Positions 1-5,696 of a stretch of 5,696 nt of DNA are shown one piece after another. This stretch comes from CAYGTS01 sp964352905 (lineage in GTDB: Bacteria > Pseudomonadota > Gammaproteobacteria > JAHCLG01), in contig CAYGTS010000153.1 of the NCBI GenBank assembly GCA_964352905.1, positions 1 through 5,696 on the forward strand, given 5' to 3'. The notes under the pieces are model-generated. The model saw nothing but the letters and a program-made list of their open reading frames with translations, was not told the origin of the DNA and ran no database searches. How positions within the stretch are numbered: the stretch's first letter is position 1; each line of letters begins with the position of its first letter. The translations under genes were made by a program, and so were the position numbers.

Positions 1-7
1 GTGTTTT

Positions 8-71
8 TAATGTGACCTTGCCTCAAATCTGACCATTCTTGAGTTATTCAACATCACGCCGGGAATTACTG
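8..71 (-). repeat. Imperfect repeat, left arm (inverted relative to the copy at the right edge)
   Basis: Read on the minus strand, this runs from CAGTAATTCCCGG to GGCAAGGTCACATTA. The right-edge copy at 5645-5696, read on the plus strand, runs from CAGCAATTCCCGG to GGCAATCTCACATTA. Aligned by eye, the first 13 bases match at 12, and the last 25 match at about 21 with one single-base gap. The middle is diverged, with about 11 extra bases in this copy. No coding sequence is recognisable here. Both copies read towards the window edge. Confidence 0.6.
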
Positions 72-84
72 GGGCAAAGCGCGA

Positions 85-113
85 ATTCTAACGTTGTTGG
101 CGCGTTATCACAA
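85..113 (-). promoter_or_regulatory. Putative sigma70-type promoter downstream of truB, reading out of the window
   Basis: On the minus strand TTGTGA (108-113) and TAGAAT (85-90) are separated by exactly 17 bases, matching the -35 consensus at 4 of 6 and the -10 consensus at 5 of 6. The -35 element begins 7 bases after the truB stop codon. The -10 is followed by a GC-rich stretch (TCGCGC), a discriminator type common at stringently controlled ribosomal promoters. In gammaproteobacteria the gene after truB is normally rpsO, which often has its own promoter in exactly this place. That gene is not in the window, so the target is inferred. Confidence 0.5.
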
Positions 114-120
114 GTAAAAT

Positions 121-1140
121 CTAGCCCCTTACTTCAAGCTCTCTCGTTTTACGCGTCACAACGGTTGGCACACTCACCAAGCGGCGCGGTGAAATACGCC
201 CTTCGCTATCAATCTCACCAATACCAAGAAACTGGTTTTCTGCGTAAAATAATTTGACCCAACCTGAATCTGGCGTGCGTGGCACGCGGATCGCTTGCCC
301 TCTTTTTAAGTAAAAGCTCGCCGCATTACTCAGATTGACAGCTGGCCAATCCGGCAAGGCTGTATCAATGCTCATTAAAAGTTTATCCATTGCCACCAGA
401 TCAGCAGCTGTTGCTAATGCTTCAAGCGTTTCCATACTAACCATTTGTGCTTGTTGGAAACCACTAATCGTGGTGCGTCGTAAATGCGTGACATGCGCGC
501 CACACCCTAAGGCTTTGCCAATATCTTCAACTAGGGTTCGCACATAGGTTCCTTTGCTACAATGCACTGCTAAATCCAAGGTTTGCTTGCCTAAATGGCG
601 CAAGCCTAAATCAAAAATGGTGATAACGCGTGCTTCGCGTTCAACCTCTTTGCCAAGACGTGCGAGTTTATATAAAGGTTGCCCATTTTGCTTAATTGCT
701 GAATACATCGAAGGCACTTGGCTAATCTCACCACGAAATGAGTGTAAAACATTTTCAATATCTTGCTTGCTAAATTCTGGGACATGATGATTGGCTATGA
801 TTTTGCCTTCGGCATCACCGGTATCAGTTGCTTGCCCTAAGCGCGCTGTGACTAGATAGTGTTTATCAGCATTCAGCAAGTATTGCGAAAACTTAGTGGC
901 TTGCCCAAAGCAAATTGGCAACATGCCGGTTGCAAGCGGATCAAGGCTGCCCGTGTGGCCAGCCTTTTTAGCCTGGTATAACCGTTTGACTCGCTGCAAT
1001 GCTGCATTTGAAGTAATTTTTAACGGCTTGTCTAGGAGTAAAATACCGTTTAGATCACGCCCTGCGGGTTTGCATTGTGTTGTGTTATAACGACGTGGGC
1101 GTGGCAAATTATTCTTCTGATTTTTTAGGTTTATTGTCAT
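121..1140 (-). CDS. truB: tRNA pseudouridine(55) synthase TruB
   Basis: TruB isomerises uridine 55 in the T loop of most tRNAs to pseudouridine and also acts as a tRNA folding chaperone. The 339 residues contain the catalytic motif HTGSLDPLATG (62-72) with the nucleophile Asp67. Tyr95 in KHYLVTARLG corresponds to the active-site Tyr76 of E. coli. PSMYSA (143-148) and CSKGTYVRTLVEDIG (194-208, with conserved Arg201) are also present. A C-terminal PUA-type RNA-binding region (about 268-322) includes FLGIGEIDSEGRISPRRLV. It is somewhat longer than the E. coli enzyme (314), through extra N-terminal residues and a tail of about 17 residues after the PUA region. Start choice is uncertain: the ATG at 1140 overlaps rbfA by 32 bases. 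A TTG at 1105-1107, one base after the rbfA stop, would give MPRPRRY, which lines up with the E. coli start MSRPRRR. Confidence 0.97.
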   Translation of the reverse strand: MTINLKNQKNNLPRPRRYNTTQCKPAGRDLNGILLLDKPLKITSNAALQRVKRLYQAKKAGHTGSLDPLATGMLPICFGQATKFSQYLLNADKHYLVTARLGQATDTGDAEGKIIANHHVPEFSKQDIENVLHSFRGEISQVPSMYSAIKQNGQPLYKLARLGKEVEREARVITIFDLGLRHLGKQTLDLAVHCSKGTYVRTLVEDIGKALGCGAHVTHLRRTTISGFQQAQMVSMETLEALATAADLVAMDKLLMSIDTALPDWPAVNLSNAASFYLKRGQAIRVPRTPDSGWVKLFYAENQFLGIGEIDSEGRISPRRLVSVPTVVTRKTRELEVRG

Positions 1141-1486
1141 CTTTAAAAGCCTGGTTAATTAAATTGGTTAAACGATTTCCTTTATCTAGAATTTCATCAT
1201 AGTAAAATTTAATTTGTGGAACGGTGCGTAGGCGTGATTTCTCAGCTAGCATTTTGCGAATGTAGCCGACCGCTGCATTAAGTGTTTTCGCAACTTGGTT
1301 TTTATCAAGTTCATCGGGAAGCACAGTAAAATAAATTTTTGCATTTTTAAGATCGCGTGATACTGCAACGGTGGCTATGGTAACTAACCCGATGCGTGGA
1401 TCTTTGAGTTCACGCTGAATGATTTGTGCAATTTCTTGCTGTAATAAATCAGCGATGCGTTCTTTACGTTCGAATTCTTTTTTCAT
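1109..1486 (-). CDS. rbfA: 30S ribosome-binding factor RbfA
   Basis: RbfA is a small KH-fold protein that binds the immature 30S subunit, helps process and fold the 5' end of 16S rRNA, and is needed for growth in the cold in model bacteria. The 125 residues fit the family (E. coli 133). Recognisable family blocks are RKERIADLLQQEIA (7-20), RELKDPRIG (25-33), VSRDLKNAKIYFTV (42-55), AVGYIRKMLA (72-81) and the C-terminal RTVPQIKFYYDEILDKGNRL (87-106), followed by a short charged tail. The ATG at 1486 is preceded in frame by a TAA three codons upstream (GTG TAA CAA ATG), so translation cannot start earlier. No good Shine-Dalgarno sequence lies before it. It follows infB after 56 bases, and its 3' end overlaps the annotated start of truB. 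Confidence 0.97.
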   Translation of the reverse strand: MKKEFERKERIADLLQQEIAQIIQRELKDPRIGLVTIATVAVSRDLKNAKIYFTVLPDELDKNQVAKTLNAAVGYIRKMLAEKSRLRTVPQIKFYYDEILDKGNRLTNLINQAFKDDNKPKKSEE

Positions 1487-1542
1487 TTGTTACACTAAAA
1501 ATATGTTGTTGCTTTAACAGATTGCCGTCATCGCGCACGCAA

Positions 1543-4059
1543 CTATTGCAACTTCCGCTCAACCTTCACTCTTTCATAGACTTCGATCTGATCGCCGGCC
1601 TTAATATCATTGTAATCTTTAACGCCAATACCACACTCCATACCATTACGTACTTCCATAACGTCATCTTTGAAGCGCTTTAAGGATTGCAATGCGCCTT
1701 CAAAAATAACTACGTTGTCACGTAACACACGGATTGGATTGTTACGCTTAATCACACCATCAATGACCATGCAACCTGCAACTGATCCAAATTTAGATGA
1801 GCGGAAGACATCGCGTACTTCTGCAAGTCCCATGATTTGCTCTTTAATTTCAGGCGATAATAAGCCCGAAATCGCTTGCTTGATTTCTTCAATGGCATTG
1901 TAAATAATGCTGTAGTAGCGCAGATCAACGCCTTCGCTTTCAACGAGTTTTTTCGCCGATACATCAGCACGCACGTTAAAGCCAATGACAACCGCTTGTG
2001 AGGCAATCGCCAAGTTAATATCAGATTCGTTAATTCCGCCAATACCACTGGCAATAATTTTAACTTTCACTTCATCATTAGACAATTTGCTTAATGATTC
2101 TGATAAGGCTTCAGCAGAACCTTGCACATCAGCTTTTAAAACAATATTTAAGGTTTTAATATCACCTTCTTTGATATTATCGAAAATATTATCCAAATGA
2201 ATGTTGGCGCGTTTCGCTAATTTAACTTCACGGAATTTACCTTGCCTAAATAAGGCGACTTCACGCGCTTTTTTCTCATCGGCAACCACTATAACTTCAT
2301 CACCTGCATTCGGGGCGCCAGATAAACCTAAAATTTCGACCGGCATTGAAGGGCCTGTTGATTTAAGCGGTTTACCGGTTTCATCTAGCATCGCGCGCAC
2401 ACGGCCAAAATAAAAGCCTGCTAACAAGATATCGCCTTTGTTTAAGGTACCTTTTTGAATCAACATCGAAGCAATTGGCCCACGTCCTTTATCGATACGC
2501 GATTCAATAATCACACCGCGCGCCGAACATTTGACCGGCGCCTTCAGTTCCATCACTTCAGACTGTACTAGAATAGAATCAAGTAAGCTATCAACGCCCT
2601 GCCCTGTTTTTGCCGAAATGGGCACAAACATAGTATCACCACCCCAATCTTCAGGGATGACATTGTGATTGGATAATTCCGTTTTAACCCGATCGGGATC
2701 GGCTTCCTCTTTATCCATTTTGTTAACTGCAACAATCAATGGCACTTCAGCTGCTTTCGCATGCTGGATAGCTTCAATAGTTTGTGGTTTTACCCCATCA
2801 TCGGCAGCAACAACCAAAATCACGATATCGGTGCATTTGGCACCGCGCGCGCGCATGGCAGTAAAGGCCGCGTGGCCGGGTGTATCTAAGAAAGTGATAT
2901 TACCTTTTTCTGTTTCAACATGATAAGCACCGATATGCTGGGTAATACCGCCCGCCTCAGCATCAACCACTTTGGTGCGACGAATATAATCAAGTAATGA
3001 CGTTTTACCGTGATCAACGTGTCCCATAATCGTTACGACTGGTGCGCGTGTTTCATTCACCACAGACTCATAGTTTTGTGCAATGTCTTCTTCAACCGCA
3101 TTTTCTTTCAGTACTTTGGCCTTATGTCCCATTTCTTCGACCACAATCAGCGCGGTGTCTTGATCGATCACTTGGTTAATAGTGGCCATGGCGCCTAACC
3201 CCATCATGGTTTTAATCACTTCTGCCGCTTTAACCGACATTTTTTGGGCCAGATCAGCAACGGTAATCGTCTCAGGGATCAGTACTTCCCGTATAATCGG
3301 TGCCGTTGGCTTTTCAAAAGCATGCTTTGCAGCCACAGGTTCTTTAAATGGCTTACGATGAATTACTATTTTCTTTTTACGACGTTTGCTTTCTTTCTCC
3401 GCTTCACGATCCAATAATTCATCTTTTTGATCACGACCTTTTTTTGCTTTTTTATGTGAAGATTTCTTTTGCTCTTCAGATTCTTCCTCTTTTTTCTCAG
3501 TTGTCGCTGGTTTAGGGTGTTCTTTCTCTGTAAGCGTGTCTGCGACTTTAGTAGGTTCTTCAACAACAGGTTCTGCGGTTGTTTCAGCAATGGCTTCTGG
3601 GTGATCTGCGACTTGAGGTGATGCAGCCGCGGAGTCTGCTTCGGCAGTTATAGTTGTTGCTGGAATTTCTTCAGCAGCAGGTGGCAGTACTTCTTCTACT
3701 TCTGGCTGAACCGCTTCTTCAACTTCACTTCGCTTAACGTAAGTGCGTTTTTTACGCACTTCAACACTGACTATTTTTTTCGATCCACCTTGTGATCCAC
3801 TTAGTTTAAGCGTGCTTACTTTTTTGCGCCGTAGTGTAATCTTTTTGGGTGCAGTATCGTCTTCAGTACTCGCAGTTTTAGCTGCAGTTTGCTCATCTTG
3901 TCCTTTTAAAAATGCCAAAAGCTGGCGCTTTTCTTGTTCTGAAACTGTTGCTTTTTCATTATCAATTGCCATGCCAGCTGCTTTAAATTGTTGCAACAAT
4001 CTATCAACGGGGATGCCAACGACGTCAGCGAGTTGTTTTACAGTCACTTCCGACATCAT
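1543..4059 (-). CDS. infB: Translation initiation factor IF-2
   Basis: IF2 is the cytoplasmic GTPase that delivers formyl-Met-tRNA to the 30S subunit and promotes 50S joining. At 838 residues it is a normal long proteobacterial form. It has an N-terminal IF2_N module (about 1-52), a charged, low-complexity Lys/Glu/Ala linker (about 55-250), and a second IF2_N module (about 262-315). The G domain carries G1 GHVDHGKT (346-353), the G2 region GGITQHIGA (370-378), G3 DTPGH (392-396), G4 NKMD (446-449) and G5 SAK (482-484). Beta-barrel, IF2-specific and C2 domains follow, ending in VYERVKVERKLQ. All nucleotide-binding motifs are intact. Two ATG codons lie in tandem (4057-4059 and 4054-4056). The first is better spaced from the strong upstream GGAGGG, while the second gives the family-typical MSEVTVKQLA start. 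Whether a shorter internal-start isoform exists, as in E. coli, cannot be told here. Confidence 0.98.
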   Translation of the reverse strand: MMSEVTVKQLADVVGIPVDRLLQQFKAAGMAIDNEKATVSEQEKRQLLAFLKGQDEQTAAKTASTEDDTAPKKITLRRKKVSTLKLSGSQGGSKKIVSVEVRKKRTYVKRSEVEEAVQPEVEEVLPPAAEEIPATTITAEADSAAASPQVADHPEAIAETTAEPVVEEPTKVADTLTEKEHPKPATTEKKEEESEEQKKSSHKKAKKGRDQKDELLDREAEKESKRRKKKIVIHRKPFKEPVAAKHAFEKPTAPIIREVLIPETITVADLAQKMSVKAAEVIKTMMGLGAMATINQVIDQDTALIVVEEMGHKAKVLKENAVEEDIAQNYESVVNETRAPVVTIMGHVDHGKTSLLDYIRRTKVVDAEAGGITQHIGAYHVETEKGNITFLDTPGHAAFTAMRARGAKCTDIVILVVAADDGVKPQTIEAIQHAKAAEVPLIVAVNKMDKEEADPDRVKTELSNHNVIPEDWGGDTMFVPISAKTGQGVDSLLDSILVQSEVMELKAPVKCSARGVIIESRIDKGRGPIASMLIQKGTLNKGDILLAGFYFGRVRAMLDETGKPLKSTGPSMPVEILGLSGAPNAGDEVIVVADEKKAREVALFRQGKFREVKLAKRANIHLDNIFDNIKEGDIKTLNIVLKADVQGSAEALSESLSKLSNDEVKVKIIASGIGGINESDINLAIASQAVVIGFNVRADVSAKKLVESEGVDLRYYSIIYNAIEEIKQAISGLLSPEIKEQIMGLAEVRDVFRSSKFGSVAGCMVIDGVIKRNNPIRVLRDNVVIFEGALQSLKRFKDDVMEVRNGMECGIGVKDYNDIKAGDQIEVYERVKVERKLQ

Positions 4060-4065
4060 TCACTG

Positions 4066-4071
4066 CCCTCC
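4066..4071 (-). promoter_or_regulatory. Strong Shine-Dalgarno site of infB
   Basis: On the minus strand GGAGGG lies 6 bases before the first infB ATG (9 before the second). It is the best ribosome-binding match in the window and, by spacing, favours the first of the two tandem ATG codons. The rest of the 50-base nusA-infB gap is very AT-rich. Confidence 0.8.
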
Positions 4072-4109
4072 ATTAGATTTTTAAATTTATATTCTAACAC
4101 TTTTCACCC

Positions 4110-5600
4110 TTACTCTTTAAACCAAGGTTCCCTCGCAGTCATAATTAATTCTGCCGCTTTCTCTTCACTCAGCTCTGTTATCATTTCGATTAAATCATCA
4201 ACCGCTTGTTCTGCTAAGTCATCCATAGTGATAATGCCATGACTTGCTAAAGTAAAGGCCAAATCACGATCCATACCTTGCATATTTAATAAGTCTTCAG
4301 CTGGCTCTTGACCATGAATTTTTTCTTCACTGGTTAAAGCTTGTGTTAATAAGGCATCTTTAGCACGGCCGCGTAATTCTTCAATAATTTCTTCATCAAA
4401 ACCTTCAATCGCTAGCATTTCATTAGTTGGCACGTAAGCGACTTCTTCAAGGGTTGAGAAACCTTCCTCAATTAAAACGTTAGCCAATTCTTCATCAACA
4501 CCTAAGTGCTCAACAAACAACTGTTGTAATTCTTCTGTTTCTGCTTCGCTCTTTTGTACCGCTTCATCAGATGTCATTACATTAATTTTCCAACCAGTTA
4601 ACTCACTGGCAAGTTTTACATTTTGACCACTACGACCAATCGCTTGTGATAGTTGTTCTGATTCTACTGCAACATCGATTGTGTGCGCATCTTCATCGAT
4701 AACGATTGAAGCAATTTCAGCAGGCGCCATTGCATTAACCACTAATTGTGCTGGGTTATCATCCCATAACACGATATCGATGCGTTCACCACCTAATTCA
4801 CCAGAAACTGCTTGCACGCGTGTACCACGCATACCCACGCAAGCACCAACAGGATCGATACGACCATCATTGGTTTTAACCGCAATTTTGGCGCGTGAAC
4901 CTGGATCGCGCGCAGCTTTTTTGATTTCAATTAATTCTTCAGCGATTTCTGGCACTTCAATACGGAATAATTCGATGAGCATTTCAGGACAAATGCGCGA
5001 AACCAATAATTGTGGGCCGCGCATATCGCTTTTAACATCATATAAATAGGTGCGAATCCGATCATTTACGCGAAAATTTTCGCGCGGTAACATATCATGG
5101 CGATACAAAATAGCTTCAGCATTACTGCCTAAATCAACAATCACATATTCACGGGTTGTTTTTTTAACAACGCCGGTGACCAATTGGCCAATACGATCCC
5201 GAAATTGATCAGCAACTTGCGCGCGTTCTGCTTCACGCACTTTTTGTACAATGACTTGTTTAGCGACTTGCGCGACAATCCGCCCAGAAGACACCGCTTC
5301 AATGGGTTCTTCAATAACATCGCCAACCTGTAACTTGGGATCTTTTGCTTGCGCATCGGTGACATAAATTTGGCTATCTGGATTTTCTATTTCTTCGTTA
5401 TCATCAATCACTGTCCAATAGCGATAGGTTTCAAAGTTACCGTTTTTGCGATCGATTGCAACACGCACAGCGATATCACCGGCATGCTTCTTTTTGGTTG
5501 CTTGTGCAATTGCGGCTTCTAAGGCCTGGAAAATAACTTCTTTTTCAACGCCTTTCTCATTTGAAACAGCTTCAGCAACGAGTAAAATTTCTTTGTTCAT
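4110..5600 (-). CDS. nusA: Transcription termination/antitermination factor NusA
   Basis: NusA binds RNA polymerase and nascent RNA, promoting pausing and intrinsic termination and acting in rRNA and phage antitermination complexes. The 496 residues match the usual gammaproteobacterial length (about 495). Visible in order: the N-terminal polymerase-binding domain (about 1-125, starting MNKEILLVAEAVSNEKG), an S1 domain (about 135-200, with GQLVTGVVKK and VDLGSNAEAIL), KH1 with GACVGMRGTRVQ (252-263), KH2 with AIGRSGQNVKLA (320-331), and two acidic helical repeats (about 362-421 and 437-492). The acidic repeats are typical of proteobacterial NusA and contact the RNA polymerase alpha subunit. 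The ATG at 5600 is the only credible start: the frame upstream is open to a TAA at 5694-5696 but has no ATG, GTG or TTG. A purine-rich stretch (GAGAGAAG) just upstream can serve as ribosome site. It is first in the visible cluster, 50 bases before infB. RimP, its usual upstream neighbour, is not visible. Confidence 0.98.
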   Translation of the reverse strand: MNKEILLVAEAVSNEKGVEKEVIFQALEAAIAQATKKKHAGDIAVRVAIDRKNGNFETYRYWTVIDDNEEIENPDSQIYVTDAQAKDPKLQVGDVIEEPIEAVSSGRIVAQVAKQVIVQKVREAERAQVADQFRDRIGQLVTGVVKKTTREYVIVDLGSNAEAILYRHDMLPRENFRVNDRIRTYLYDVKSDMRGPQLLVSRICPEMLIELFRIEVPEIAEELIEIKKAARDPGSRAKIAVKTNDGRIDPVGACVGMRGTRVQAVSGELGGERIDIVLWDDNPAQLVVNAMAPAEIASIVIDEDAHTIDVAVESEQLSQAIGRSGQNVKLASELTGWKINVMTSDEAVQKSEAETEELQQLFVEHLGVDEELANVLIEEGFSTLEEVAYVPTNEMLAIEGFDEEIIEELRGRAKDALLTQALTSEEKIHGQEPAEDLLNMQGMDRDLAFTLASHGIITMDDLAEQAVDDLIEMITELSEEKAAELIMTAREPWFKE

Positions 5601-5631
5601 TACTTCTCTCTCATTAATCCAGTTTAATCTA

Positions 5632-5657
5632 CAGTAATTCTCGTCAGCAATTCCCGG
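5632..5657 (+). repeat. Two tandem 13-base units upstream of nusA
   Basis: CAGTAATTCTCGT (5632-5644) is followed directly by CAGCAATTCCCGG (5645-5657), identical at 10 of 13 positions. A third copy, CAGTAATTCCCGG, lies on the minus strand at 59-71. All three are outside genes. The second unit is also the inner end of the right-edge repeat. Confidence 0.55.
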
Positions 5658-5696
5658 TGTAGCGAGGAACAGCCATATTTGGGCAATCTCACATTA
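5645..5696 (+). repeat. Imperfect repeat, right arm (inverted relative to the copy at the left edge)
   Basis: This plus-strand stretch begins CAGCAATTCCCGG and ends TCACATTA exactly at the window edge, so it may continue outside. It is the partner of 8-71 on the minus strand; both conserved ends are kept while the middle differs in length. It lies in the non-coding DNA upstream of nusA, where the end of RimP is normally found. Confidence 0.6.

Larger units (their letters stand above)
5601..5696. other. Non-coding region upstream of nusA, no RimP end visible
   Basis: In gammaproteobacteria rimP normally ends a few tens of bases before nusA, with a conserved tail resembling NIxKANLVPxF. None of the three minus-strand frames here encodes such a tail. 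The only minus-strand frame that reaches the window edge and stops before nusA (5624-5695, about 23 codons, ending TRITVD) does not resemble it. The stretch carries the nusA ribosome site (GAGAGAAG, about 5604-5611), the tandem units and the right repeat arm. No convincing promoter was found: TTGCTG and TAAACT 18 bases apart is a poor match. Confidence 0.6.

Noticed and set aside
1..120. Intrinsic terminator after truB
   Set aside because: No GC-rich hairpin followed by a run of T is present on the minus strand. The operon more likely reads through into the next gene.
39..257. 72-codon plus-strand open frame beginning in the left intergenic DNA
   Set aside because: It has a TTG start without a ribosome site, mostly overlaps truB antisense, and shows no recognisable domain.
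1752..2054. 100-codon open frame on the minus strand
   Set aside because: It is a frame-shifted reading of the C-terminal part of infB, whose own frame encodes conserved IF2 sequence without interruption.
3310..3900. Low-complexity Lys/Glu/Ala-rich stretch in infB as a possible insertion or repeat element
   Set aside because: A charged, variable linker between the two IF2_N modules is normal in proteobacterial IF2, and the reading frame is continuous.
4056..4073. Five-codon upstream frame (MEGSE) overlapping the infB start
   Set aside because: It contains the infB Shine-Dalgarno as part of its own codons and has no ribosome site of its own, so it is best explained by chance.
3743..4084. 113-codon open frame on the plus strand
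   Set aside because: It is antisense to the start and linker of infB, which is clearly real. Its composition is that of a reverse-complement shadow.
4072..4109. AT-rich inverted repeat (TTAGA...TCTAA) between nusA and infB, considered as terminator or promoter
   Set aside because: The stem is short and A/T only, with no following U-run at the right place. The TAGAAT hexamer has no -35 partner at 16-18 bases. The two genes are expected to be co-transcribed.
4681..5049. 122-codon open frame on the plus strand
   Set aside because: It lies entirely antisense to nusA, has Ser/Thr/Ile-rich composition typical of a reverse-strand shadow, and resembles no family I know.

Overview
The window holds one conserved bacterial gene cluster, with every real gene on the minus strand. 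Read in the direction of transcription (high to low coordinates) the order is nusA, infB, rbfA, truB. This is the core of the classic nusA/infB operon that couples transcription elongation control to translation initiation, 30S maturation and tRNA modification. Gene order, a NusA with two C-terminal acidic repeats, the long IF2 with two IF2_N modules, and the protein sequences themselves point to a gammaproteobacterium. The moderately AT-rich coding style and the IF2 N-terminus are reminiscent of Legionellales (Legionella/Coxiella-like bacteria), but that placement comes from memory of the family and is tentative.

Layout: 5601-5696 is non-coding DNA upstream of nusA, with a short tandem repeat and one arm of an imperfect inverted repeat. 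nusA occupies 4110-5600. A 50-base AT-rich gap with a strong Shine-Dalgarno site leads into infB (1543-4059). A 56-base gap leads to rbfA (1109-1486), which overlaps truB (121-1140) by 32 bases if the first ATG of truB is used. From 1 to 120 there is a promoter-like site facing out of the window (probably for the next gene, usually rpsO) and the second arm of the inverted repeat.

The genes work together in growth-linked RNA and ribosome biology. NusA binds RNA polymerase and controls pausing, termination and antitermination. IF2 brings initiator tRNA to the 30S subunit and drives subunit joining. RbfA matures the 16S rRNA 5' region in the 30S subunit. TruB makes pseudouridine 55 in tRNA. All four proteins look intact, with their key motifs present.

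No undescribed system is evident in the coding part. The unexpected signal is at the edges. Both ends of the window contain a related sequence of about 50-65 bases in inverted orientation, and the end of RimP normally found just upstream of nusA is absent. The simplest reading is that the window is flanked by copies of a dispersed intergenic repeat, possibly where an assembly contig ended.
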